Shown here: one piece after another, positions 15,913-24,869 of the stretch
Position numbering within the stretch: position 1 is the first letter of the stretch
How the letters are laid out: each line of letters begins with the position of its first letter
Assembly: GCA_022843265.1 (NCBI GenBank)
Contig: JALHNZ010000027.1
Span: 1 to 43,619 of the forward strand
DNA: 43,619 nucleotides
Direction: 5' to 3'
Origin: Gemmatimonadaceae bacterium
GTDB lineage: Bacteria; Gemmatimonadota; Gemmatimonadetes; Gemmatimonadales; Gemmatimonadaceae
Translations under genes and position numbers: made by a program
Notes under the pieces: generated by a model
What the model was told of the DNA's origin: nothing
The model's input: the letters and a program-made list of their open reading frames with translations, nothing else
The model's database searches: none

Positions 15913-15939
15913 TTAGCACTCACACGCGGTGAGTGCTAA
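15913..15939 (+). promoter_or_regulatory. CIRCE operator (HrcA binding site)
   Basis: TTAGCACTC (15913-15921), a 9-bp spacer and GAGTGCTAA (15931-15939) match the consensus CIRCE inverted repeat exactly. HrcA represses chaperone operons from this site and is released on heat stress. It lies 55 bp before groES. Confidence 0.98.
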
Positions 15940-15994
15940 CCGTTGTGCCGTCAGTGGATTTTATGTCTGACTCACCTTTCGGAGGCTTCACCCT

Positions 15995-17964
<1,970 letters not shown>

Positions 17965-17985
17965 GCGTTCAAACGCTTGTGTGAA

Positions 17986-18022
17986 ACAAAGGGCGCCTCG
18001 CAAGGGGCGCCCTTTGTTGTTT
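17986..18022 (+). terminator. Intrinsic terminator of groESL
   Basis: ACAAAGGGCGCC (17986-17997) pairs perfectly over 12 bp with GGCGCCCTTTGT (18006-18017) around an 8-nt loop. A short T-rich tail, TGTTT, follows. It starts 22 bases after the groEL stop. A smaller dyad, AAGCGTT-CA-AACGCTT (17963-17978), begins inside the stop codon. Confidence 0.85.
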
Positions 18023-18045
18023 CGGGTGGACTGTGACTGCAACGG

Positions 18046-18127
18046 CGACTGTCACATCATCAGCTGCTACTTCAACTGCCACATCAACTGCCACATCAAC
18101 TGCCACATCAACTGCCACATCAACTGC
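18046..18127 (+). repeat. 12-bp minisatellite CAACTGCCACAT
   Basis: Four perfect 12-bp copies run from 18073 to 18120, followed by a partial fifth copy to 18127. A diverged copy (10 of 12 matches) lies at 18046-18057, separated by 15 bases that look like a decayed copy. The array is direct and has no spacers. It is in a non-coding gap. Confidence 0.9.
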
Positions 18128-18273
18128 ATTTACCACGGAGACACGGAGGCACGGAGAACGGCACGCGGGGTCTGGGCACGTTGCATTAACTCAAAATGAT
18201 GATGTCCGCATCAGTGACGCCGCCCGTCGCAACACGCCGTTCTCCGTGTCTCCGTGTCTCCGTGGTCAATGCA
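18125..18273. repeat. Large inverted repeat of CACGGAG units
   Basis: The left arm (18125-18161) and right arm (18237-18273) are reverse complements over 37 bp with two mismatches, around a 75-bp centre. Each arm contains three CACGGAG heptamers spaced 8 bp apart. A third, decayed hairpin with the same words lies at 18305-18333 (GACACG and CGTGTC arms). With the minisatellite this fills the 386-bp gap between groEL and the next gene. No convincing coding sequence is seen in it. It resembles a palindromic mobile or REP-like unit. Confidence 0.85.
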
Positions 18274-18349
18274 CTTTTCGCAACTCGCACTGCCACAATC
18301 CCAGCCACGAAGACACGCGTCTCCGTGTCCCGGATTCCCGCACCAACAC

Positions 18350-19024
18350 CTACGCCGGCACCGTCTCGTGATGAATCTCCGACACGTAACTCCGCACCGG
18401 CAACTTCTGCGCCTTGGTCACGGTTTCCGTGTCCATCAAGCCGGAGATGAGTGGTCGCAGCAGACCATCATGCGAGTCGTACACCATGCCGTGAATGATG
18501 GGCCGCTTTCCCCGCGACCACGCCCGCTGAATAATCGGCGTGCGCGCGAGCTGGAACACCTGCTTGACCACGTTCAACTCCACGAGTCGGTCTTCACGCG
18601 ACTGTTCATCCGGCAGAGCGGCCAGTTCTTCAGCGTGACGCAACCTGAGTTCGCGCACCACATGGAGCCAATGATCCATGACGCCGTGACCCATCGCTCC
18701 CATCGCTGCGTGCACTCCGCCGCATCCATAGTGGCCACTGATGGCGATGTGTTTCACATCCAGCACCTCTACTGCGTATTCAATGACTGAAAGCGTGTTG
18801 AAGTCGTTGGGATGCACCTGGTTCGCAATATTCCGATGCATGAGCACTTCACCCGGAAGCGTGCCAGTGATGGACTCACTTGGAATGCGCGAATCGTGGC
18901 CGCCGATGAACAGAAAGTGCGGCTGCTGACGAGCCGATCGCCGGTCGAAATATCCGGGATCGGTGGCCCGCATGGACTCGGCCCACTTGCGGTTGTTCTC
19001 GAAGAGATGGAGGAACTGCTCCAT
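18350..19024 (-). CDS. Beta-carbonic anhydrase homologue with altered zinc site
   Basis: Beta-carbonic anhydrases interconvert CO2 and bicarbonate. The 224-residue protein aligns over its whole length, including PGEVLMHRNIANQV, LSVIEYAVEVLDVKHI, GHYGCGG and ELNVVKQV. Its numbering matches the well-known E. coli enzyme without gaps: Asp44, Arg46, His98 and Cys101 are all present. The first zinc ligand, Cys42, is however Gly42, followed by His43: the motif reads IGGHDSRIP instead of IGCSDSR. His43 might replace the ligand, or the protein may have lost zinc and activity. Its ATG lies 2 bases after the SulP stop, so the two are co-transcribed. This suggests a role in bicarbonate handling with the transporter. 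Confidence 0.9.
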   Translation of the reverse strand: MEQFLHLFENNRKWAESMRATDPGYFDRRSARQQPHFLFIGGHDSRIPSESITGTLPGEVLMHRNIANQVHPNDFNTLSVIEYAVEVLDVKHIAISGHYGCGGVHAAMGAMGHGVMDHWLHVVRELRLRHAEELAALPDEQSREDRLVELNVVKQVFQLARTPIIQRAWSRGKRPIIHGMVYDSHDGLLRPLISGLMDTETVTKAQKLPVRSYVSEIHHETVPA

Positions 19025-19026
19025 GA

Positions 19027-20694
19027 TCAGTGTCCGGAAGAAGAGGGGCCGGTCAGCTCGGGAACGCCGACCAGTCGATAGTCGATTTCTCGCAGCTGCG
19101 CGGTGGTGCGGAAATCATGAAGAATCTCAAGGACGTCGTGATCGAAACGCTTGGTGTTGCGGCCATCGATCTCAATTCGTGATCCCGGCGCCAATGCATC
19201 GAGCGTCTGCTCGATATTCGCTTTGCTCAGGAAGGTGACCTGATCCGGCAAACGGTAACGCTGCAGCACGGCATCGGGCGAGCTCACGGGGTTGAGCGCG
19301 GGCTGGTACAAGTACTCTTTCAAAATGAACGTCACGCCAACCAACATGCCAATCGCGATTCCGATGAGCAGATCCGTGAGCACGATCGCCACCACCGTCG
19401 CGGCGAACGGAATGAACTGGCTCATTCCCTGCTTGTAGGACTGCTTCCAGAGCGCGGGCGCGGCCAACTTCCATCCGGTATGCAACAGGATGGCGGCGAG
19501 CGCGGCGAGCGGAATGTAGTTCAGCGCTTTCGGGATTGAGACCACCGCAATGAGCAACAACATGCCGTGCAGCACGGCAGACCAACGCGTACGGCCACCC
19601 GCGCCGATGTTCGCTGCCGAACGCACGATCACGCCCGTGATGGGAAGCGCACCGACAAATCCAGCCAGCGTGTTGCCGATACCCTGGGCTAACAACTCTC
19701 GATTGGTGTCGGACTCGCGTTTGTACGGATCCAGCTTGTCCGTGGCCTCAAGGCTGAGCAGCGTTTCGAGGCTCGCAACGATGGCAAGCGTTACGCCCAC
19801 GCGCCACGTTTCAGGATTACTGAGCGCCGAAAAATCAGGCAAAATAAAGAAGGTGAGCAAGTCACGCGCCGTTTCCGGAAGCGGCAACTGCACGAGGTGC
19901 TCAATACCGAGCTGCCAATCCGGCGCTGCAGAGCCGAACGCGAAGTTCATGCCTATTGCGGCAAGCACAACGACAAGCGGTCCCGGCAACATCTTGATTT
20001 TCTTCAGCGCGGGAACGCCCGCCCAGATGAACAGAATGGCAAGCGAAATCAGACAAATCAGTGCTGCACCAGGCTGGATCGAGTTATAGGCGTTGATGAG
20101 CGCACTGAATGTGTTGGAACCATCCGGCTGGATAAACGCTACATCGCCTTCATAATCTGCGTCATATCCAACTGCGTGCGGCAGCTGTTTGAGAATCAGA
20201 ATGACGCCGATGCCGGCCAGCATGCCCTTGATGACCGCCGACGGGAAGTAGTAACCAATCACACCCGCGCGCAGCACGCTCAGCACGATCTGGAGCAGGC
20301 CGCCAATGATGACCGCCGTGAGGAACGCCGGGAACGATCCGAGCGCGGTGATGCCGGCCAGCACGATGGCCGTAAGTCCTGCGGCCGGTCCGCTCACCAT
20401 GAGGTGCGAGCTCGAGAGCAAACCTACGAGAACACCACCGATCACGCCGGCGAGCAATCCAGAGGAGAGTGGAGCACCCGAAGCAAGCGCCACGCCGAGA
20501 CACAACGGAAGCGCCACCAGCACCACCACGATCGAGGCGGGCACATCCTGCTTCCAGCTTTCCGAAAACGGCGGCGTCGAGCGATCTACGGGCGGAGCGC
20601 CTCCAGCGCCGTCATTGGACGATGACCCAGCGTCCGGCGAGCCGGCGGTTCGGCGTCGACGGGGGGGAACGTTCACGGCACTCGTATCAATCAT
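19027..20694 (-). CDS. SulP-family anion (probably bicarbonate or sulfate) transporter
   Basis: This 555-residue membrane protein begins with a Pro/Gly-rich cytosolic arm of about 45 residues. The SulP core follows: DVPASIVVVLVALPLCLGVA, SGPAAGLTAIV, VIKGMLAGIGVILILKQLPH, SLEATDKLDPYKR, LLAQGIGNTLAGFVGALP and TGVIVRSAANIGAGG. A C-terminal STAS-like domain ends it, reading EIDGRNTKRFDHDVLE, without the usual phosphorylatable Ser/Thr of classical STAS loops. ATG 20694 is chosen because AGGAG lies 8 bases before it; a TTG six codons upstream would leave no such site. The carbonic-anhydrase partner directly downstream favours bicarbonate as substrate (inference). Confidence 0.9.
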   Translation of the reverse strand: MIDTSAVNVPPRRRRTAGSPDAGSSSNDGAGGAPPVDRSTPPFSESWKQDVPASIVVVLVALPLCLGVALASGAPLSSGLLAGVIGGVLVGLLSSSHLMVSGPAAGLTAIVLAGITALGSFPAFLTAVIIGGLLQIVLSVLRAGVIGYYFPSAVIKGMLAGIGVILILKQLPHAVGYDADYEGDVAFIQPDGSNTFSALINAYNSIQPGAALICLISLAILFIWAGVPALKKIKMLPGPLVVVLAAIGMNFAFGSAAPDWQLGIEHLVQLPLPETARDLLTFFILPDFSALSNPETWRVGVTLAIVASLETLLSLEATDKLDPYKRESDTNRELLAQGIGNTLAGFVGALPITGVIVRSAANIGAGGRTRWSAVLHGMLLLIAVVSIPKALNYIPLAALAAILLHTGWKLAAPALWKQSYKQGMSQFIPFAATVVAIVLTDLLIGIAIGMLVGVTFILKEYLYQPALNPVSSPDAVLQRYRLPDQVTFLSKANIEQTLDALAPGSRIEIDGRNTKRFDHDVLEILHDFRTTAQLREIDYRLVGVPELTGPSSSGH

Positions 20695-20779
20695 CCAGTT
20701 CACTCCTGGCAAAAAATCAAAAAAGGCAAAGCTAAAATTACTCGATGCCGGGTGATCCCGTCTACGAGCAACTGCCGAT

Positions 20780-21607
20780 TTACAGAGAGAGCTCCAGCTG
20801 CGGAGCCCGAACGACTACGGCGCCATGTCCCGAAACTGGACCCAGCGGGACGCGCTGCGAGGCAGCTACCACACGCGATACCAGCGCCGCGGCAACACGA
20901 CCACGCGCGGCAAGCGCACGGCCCACCGTGTGTACGGCCTGCTCGGGCGTATTGTTGGTTTCACTGAGGTGTGCGAGGACGATGGCCCGCAGCCCTTTGT
21001 GCGCGCAGGCTGCGATAAACGTCGCCGCCTGTGCATTGCTCAGGTGCCCCGTACTACTACCTATTCGCTTTTTAAGCATCCACGGATATGGTCCGGCCAT
21101 CAGTTGCTCGAGATCGTGATTGGCCTCGACAACGAGCATATCCAACCGCTCGAATGCCGACGGCAGGCTCTCTGGCACATGCCCGAGGTCGAGTGCGATG
21201 CCGAGTCGCTCGCCAGACCCCTGCTGCTCAAACACGAACGCCGAGCAATCACTCGCGTCGTGCGGCACGGCGTACGACGTACCGATCACATCACCCACCG
21301 ACCACGACTGCCCGTGCGTGATGGCACGTACCGGCACGATCGGTGTGGGTAGCTGCGCGAGTGTCGCCGACGTCGCAAACAGTGGCCAACCCCAGCGCGC
21401 GCAGGCCGGTATCGCGCCCTGCGCATGGTCGACATGTTCGTGTGTGAGCACGAGCGCGCTGATGGATTCCGGGGCGCATCCCAGCTGCGCCAGTCGCTGC
21501 GCGATGGTGCGGACGCCAAATCCAGCGTCCACCAGAATGCGCGTGCCTCCGGCGTCCACAAGCATCGCGTTTCCGCGGCTGCCGGTACCGAGCACGCTTA
21601 CGCGCAC
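20780..21607 (-). CDS. Metallo-beta-lactamase-fold hydrolase, YycJ/WalJ-like
   Basis: The 275-residue protein has the MBL fold start VSVLGTGSRGNAMLVDAGG and the metal-binding motif LTHEHVDH (His56, His58, Asp60, His61). AVPHDASDCSAFVF, EANHDLEQL and STGHLSNAQA match the YycJ/WalJ subgroup, where members are thought to act on DNA ends or other phosphodiesters. The later NHD and GHLS motifs are typical. The GTG start is 39 bases after the preceding gene. The exact substrate cannot be read from sequence. It is followed by an 85-bp gap before SulP, AT-rich for this genome, that may hold a promoter but shows no convincing boxes. Confidence 0.85.
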   Translation of the reverse strand: MRVSVLGTGSRGNAMLVDAGGTRILVDAGFGVRTIAQRLAQLGCAPESISALVLTHEHVDHAQGAIPACARWGWPLFATSATLAQLPTPIVPVRAITHGQSWSVGDVIGTSYAVPHDASDCSAFVFEQQGSGERLGIALDLGHVPESLPSAFERLDMLVVEANHDLEQLMAGPYPWMLKKRIGSSTGHLSNAQAATFIAACAHKGLRAIVLAHLSETNNTPEQAVHTVGRALAARGRVAAALVSRVVAASQRVPLGPVSGHGAVVVRAPQLELSL

Positions 21608-21646
21608 GATCCCGCTGCTCCGTGCGGTGGTGCCGGCCGCACGGTG

Positions 21647-22852
21647 TTACTCCGCGGACCAGCGGCGCGTGTACGCGTCTCGCAAATGTTGCTGCATACT
21701 CTCGTTGAGCGTGACACCACGTCGCAGCATTACGCGCGTTGCGGTTTGCATGAACTTGTCGGCGGCATACACCTCGTACGGAGCGCCGCTGCCAAACGCG
21801 AACGGCATCACGACCTTGGGCGGCATCTGATTGACCACATTGGCGCCGGCGCCAATCACGCATCCCGTCGTCAGTCGCAGTCCGATGCCGGTTTTCACAT
21901 GATCGCCGAACATCGTGCCTAGAAACTGCAGACCCGTGTCGCGCTGCCCCTCGGGCGTCCAGAGTGCGACGGTTCCGTAGGTGTTCTTCAGGTTGCTTGT
22001 GGTCGTGCCCGCGCCCAGGTTCACCCACCGGCCAAGCACCGAGTGCCCCACGAAGCCATCGTGCCCTTTGTTCGCATGGCCGATAAACACCGTGCTGCTT
22101 ACTTCACCGTTCACCTTGCACTGCTCACCGAACGCGCTGTTGGCCACGCGACCGCCGCTGATGGTGGTGTGTGCGCCCACGTAGCACGGCCCAACGAGTC
22201 GGGTAAAGGCCTGGATGAGCGCACCGTCGCACAACAGAATCGGGCCGGCCGTTGTATCGAGTACGACCTGCGGCTCCACGCGTGCACCGGGGTGCAGCCA
22301 CACACCATGTTCGCCGAGCACGGTGTGCTGCCGTGCATCGACACGCTCGACACCCGGTGCAACGCCAAGCGCCATGATGTCAGCCGCAAGCAACTCGCCG
22401 AGCGCGCGCGTAACATCCCAGACGTCATCACACCACAGGCCATCGAGCGTGGCACTGGCGAAATCGCCGTGCTGTTCGCGCGCCAGTTCCTCAAGCGACA
22501 AGCTGCCGCTGGCAAAGCGCGAGGCAGGCACTGGCTGCACCAGCAGCACCGCGGCCACGCGATCACGGCAGACGTACACCAGCGCGCGTTCCGTCACCTC
22601 CTTGAGGTGCACCGCGCATCGACTGTTGACCAGCGTCGTGCCCGCAGGTATCTCGCCGCTCATCGCAATCGGACTCGCGAACTCCTGAAAATGCGCGTGC
22701 GCATCGCCGCTCAGAAATCCAGTCGCACTCGCCCCGAGCACGTGTTGCCAGCGCTCGCGCACCAGAAGCGCGCCCACGCGCATTTCACTCCACGGTCGCG
22801 TGTGCGCGAATGGCTGAAAGGTGCGCGCGCGTGCGTCGTCGTAACAGATCAC
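21647..22852 (-). CDS. GlmU-like sugar nucleotidyltransferase / acyltransferase-type protein
   Basis: The 401-residue protein matches the alternative bacterial GlmU group (putative sugar nucleotidyltransferase, TIGR03991 by recall). The N-terminal part has QPFAHTRPWSEMRVGALLVRERW (split: QPFAHTRPW, EMRVGALLVRERW), a degenerate nucleotidyltransferase domain. The C-terminal half is a left-handed beta helix of hexapeptide repeats (LHPGARVEPQVVLDTTAGP, VGAHTTISGG, GHSVLGRWVNLGAGTTTSNL). In true GlmU these halves make UDP-GlcNAc; the exact reaction here is not known. GTG start overlaps the manC stop (GTGA). The manC neighbour supports a sugar-nucleotide role for surface polymers. Confidence 0.85.
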   Translation of the reverse strand: MICYDDARARTFQPFAHTRPWSEMRVGALLVRERWQHVLGASATGFLSGDAHAHFQEFASPIAMSGEIPAGTTLVNSRCAVHLKEVTERALVYVCRDRVAAVLLVQPVPASRFASGSLSLEELAREQHGDFASATLDGLWCDDVWDVTRALGELLAADIMALGVAPGVERVDARQHTVLGEHGVWLHPGARVEPQVVLDTTAGPILLCDGALIQAFTRLVGPCYVGAHTTISGGRVANSAFGEQCKVNGEVSSTVFIGHANKGHDGFVGHSVLGRWVNLGAGTTTSNLKNTYGTVALWTPEGQRDTGLQFLGTMFGDHVKTGIGLRLTTGCVIGAGANVVNQMPPKVVMPFAFGSGAPYEVYAADKFMQTATRVMLRRGVTLNESMQQHLRDAYTRRWSAE

Positions 22853-23880
22853 GGCGTGGCCAGATCGGGCGGCAGGGAATCCAGTAGTAACTTGAGATCG
22901 GAAGCCTTGTCGCGCGTGGTAACGAGCACCACACTGTCACGCACGACGACGACAAGATCATCGACGCCGTACAGCACCACGGGCGCGCCTTCGGTATGCA
23001 CCACATTGCCGTGACTCTGCAGCGCATGCAGTCGACCCGAGGCGGCATTGTTATCTGCATCGTGCGTGCGAACGCGGTGCAGCGCGGCCCATGTGCCCAC
23101 ATCGTCCCACCCAAAGGCACCGGGGACGACCAGCACGCGTGCACTGCGCTCAAGGACACCAACATCAATCGCCACACTCTGCACCGCCGCAAAGAACGCC
23201 TCGCGATCGTGTGCATGCGCCGCCAGGGCCGGTGCCACTTCGGGAGTCAGCGCACGAATCTCGTCGAGCAAATCGCCAACGCACCAGGCGAAAATTCCCG
23301 AGTTCCACAGATAGCCGGCGTCCACCATTTCCGCGGCGCGCTCTCGTGTTGGCTTCTCAACGAACCGCTCGACGCGCTGCACACGATCGCTCACCGCGTC
23401 ACCGGGTTGGATGTATCCAAACCCGGGATCCGGGCGAGACGGTACGATCCCGACCGTCACCAACGCACGCTTCTCGAGCGCGACCTTGGCCGCGAACGTG
23501 AGCGTTTCCTGAAACGCCGGCACATCGCGAATTGCCCAGTCGGCGTGAACACACACCATCACGGCGTCGGGGCCGTCCGTTTGCGCGATCACGGAGGCCG
23601 CCCACGCGAGCGCCGCGCACGTGCCAGCGGGTCGCGGTTCGGGAATCACATTTTCGCGTGGGACATCGCGCGCCAGGTCGCGCACCGCAGGCGCCAGCGA
23701 CGCATTCGTGAGAATGAGCGTGCGCTCTGGCGGCGACAGCGGTACCAGTCGCGACAGGGAATCGGCCAACATCGAGTTGGACGTAATGAGCGGCAGCAAC
23801 TGCTTGGGTCGCGTTGGCGTAGACAGTGGCCAGAAGCGCGACCCAACACCACCGGCGAGAACAACACTCCAGCAAATCAC
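22849..23880 (-). CDS. manC: Mannose-1-phosphate guanylyltransferase
   Basis: The enzyme makes GDP-mannose from mannose-1-phosphate and GTP. The 343-residue protein has the nucleotidyltransferase signature VVLAGGVGSRFWPLSTPTRP followed by KQLLPL. Further motifs are VIPEPRPAGTCAALAWAA, FVEKPT, YLWNSGIFAW and GAFGWDDVGTW. It lacks the C-terminal phosphomannose isomerase domain of fused ManC/AlgA proteins, so it is monofunctional. The GTG overlaps the stop of the response regulator gene and the stop overlaps the next GTG, indicating coupling. GDP-mannose would feed exopolysaccharide, LPS or glycoprotein synthesis. Confidence 0.93.
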   Translation of the reverse strand: MICWSVVLAGGVGSRFWPLSTPTRPKQLLPLITSNSMLADSLSRLVPLSPPERTLILTNASLAPAVRDLARDVPRENVIPEPRPAGTCAALAWAASVIAQTDGPDAVMVCVHADWAIRDVPAFQETLTFAAKVALEKRALVTVGIVPSRPDPGFGYIQPGDAVSDRVQRVERFVEKPTRERAAEMVDAGYLWNSGIFAWCVGDLLDEIRALTPEVAPALAAHAHDREAFFAAVQSVAIDVGVLERSARVLVVPGAFGWDDVGTWAALHRVRTHDADNNAASGRLHALQSHGNVVHTEGAPVVLYGVDDLVVVVRDSVVLVTTRDKASDLKLLLDSLPPDLATP

Positions 23881-24293
23881 GACATGGACTCCGGCTCGGG
23901 CAGTGCGTGCGGATCGTCAGTGCCCGTCAGCGCCATGGCGCGCGCGTACAAGCGACGGGGACTGAACGGCTTGGTCATGAACTCGGCAACGCCGAGGGCA
24001 TCCGCTTCTCGGTACGCGGCGTCCTGTCCAGCGGCCGTCAGGATCAGACAGGGCAAGGTGAGCCAGCGCGGGTCCTGCCGTATCGTGCGCAGCACATCAA
24101 TGCCGCTCATGCCGGGAAGCATGAGATCAAGAATGATCAGACGTGTCTCAGGCTGCGCACCGAGGGCTTCAAGCGCCGCGGCGCCGGTCTCGGCGAGTGT
24201 GACGTCGAAGGGGCCCTGTTCGAGACGCGTTTTGATGATGCGACCGATGTGCGGCTCATCATCGACCACAAGGACTGGTGTCGCAAGCGTCAC
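23877..24293 (-). CDS. Single-domain response regulator (CheY-like)
   Basis: The 138-residue protein is a receiver domain only. The acidic pocket is DDE at residues 11-13, the phosphorylation site is Asp56 in ILDLMLPGMSG, the Thr/Ser position is in LTAAG, and the conserved Lys is in MTKPFSP. No output domain follows. It therefore acts by protein contact, or as a phosphate relay. It starts at a GTG 30 bases after the Roadblock gene and overlaps manC. A receiver within a sugar-nucleotide operon is unusual. The cognate kinase is not beside it; two histidine kinases lie elsewhere in the window. Confidence 0.93.
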   Translation of the reverse strand: MTLATPVLVVDDEPHIGRIIKTRLEQGPFDVTLAETGAAALEALGAQPETRLIILDLMLPGMSGIDVLRTIRQDPRWLTLPCLILTAAGQDAAYREADALGVAEFMTKPFSPRRLYARAMALTGTDDPHALPEPESMS

Positions 24294-24323
24294 GACGCGT
24301 GACCTGAGTGCGTGTGCGTCACG

Positions 24324-24677
24324 TCAGATCAACGCGGCGATCTGCGGGCGATGACGGCGCAGATCAAAAAGTAACTGTGCGAGGTTTGCCTCGCGTCGCA
24401 CCAGCACCAGCAGGAACGCATCGGTCGACACGGCCGCCACCACCGCGAGCCCCTCTTCGTACTCAAGCACGGACAATCCGAATGTCCCGCGTCCGAGCGC
24501 TGAGGCGAGCTCCGTGGCCGCGCCGACCAGCGGTGGTACGTGCGCGGCCAGTCCGTCTGCATCGAGCCCCGATTCCACCGCGCCGTCGATGAGCAGGCCA
24601 TCGCGCCCCAGCACGACCACCGCGTCTACGCCTTCTCGGCGCCTGAGTGCACTTACCAGATCGCGAATCGTGGCCAT
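24324..24677 (-). CDS. Roadblock/LC7 domain protein (MglB-like)
   Basis: The 117-residue protein consists of one Roadblock/LC7 fold: IRDLVSALRRREGVDAVVVL, then GLLIDGAVESG and a hydrophobic strand ALGRGTFGLSVLEYEEGLA, ending in AFLLVLVRREANLAQLLFDLR (split in text). Bacterial Roadblock proteins are often GTPase-activating partners of small GTPases such as MglA, controlling polarity or motility; no GTPase gene lies nearby. ATG 24677 is chosen because AGGAG sits 9 bases upstream. A TTG two codons earlier would be only 3 bases from it. It is the first gene of a minus-strand run. Confidence 0.85.
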   Translation of the reverse strand: MATIRDLVSALRRREGVDAVVVLGRDGLLIDGAVESGLDADGLAAHVPPLVGAATELASALGRGTFGLSVLEYEEGLAVVAAVSTDAFLLVLVRREANLAQLLFDLRRHRPQIAALI

Positions 24678-24701
24678 TTCCAACAGCTCCTGCGCATGAA
24701 G

Positions 24702-24718
24702 GGGACAAAACCTGTCCC
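24702..24718 (-). promoter_or_regulatory. Short dyad in the leader of the Roadblock operon
   Basis: GGGACA (24702-24707) and TGTCCC (24713-24718) are perfect 6-bp arms with a 5-bp spacer. They lie 24 to 41 bases upstream of the Roadblock ATG, so they could be an operator or an mRNA hairpin. Nothing else was recognised in the 24678-24869 intergenic stretch, which must hold divergent promoters. Confidence 0.3.
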
Positions 24719-24869
24719 TCGGTGGACCGCGATTGGCGGCGCACTCGTGTGGTCAGGGTAGTGATCGGGCGGGTAAGGCGTCAAGACCAGTTGTCGGGCG
24801 CATCGTGGCACAGAGGTCACAGCGCTTGCTCGGACACGAGTTGCTCGGTAAGCTACCGGGTCTGTTCGT

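Noticed and set aside
18073-18127. Repeat array as a possible CRISPR
   Set aside because: The 12-bp units follow each other directly, without spacers, and no cas gene is near.
18033-18371. Small open frames in the gap after groEL
   Set aside because: They read through the minisatellite and the inverted repeat (runs of TSTAT and TETRRHGE). No start site or family supports them.
22996-24354. A 452-residue open frame on the plus strand opposite manC and the response regulator
   Set aside because: Both genes on the minus strand have clear motifs; the opposite frame is Arg/His/Ala-rich shadow sequence.
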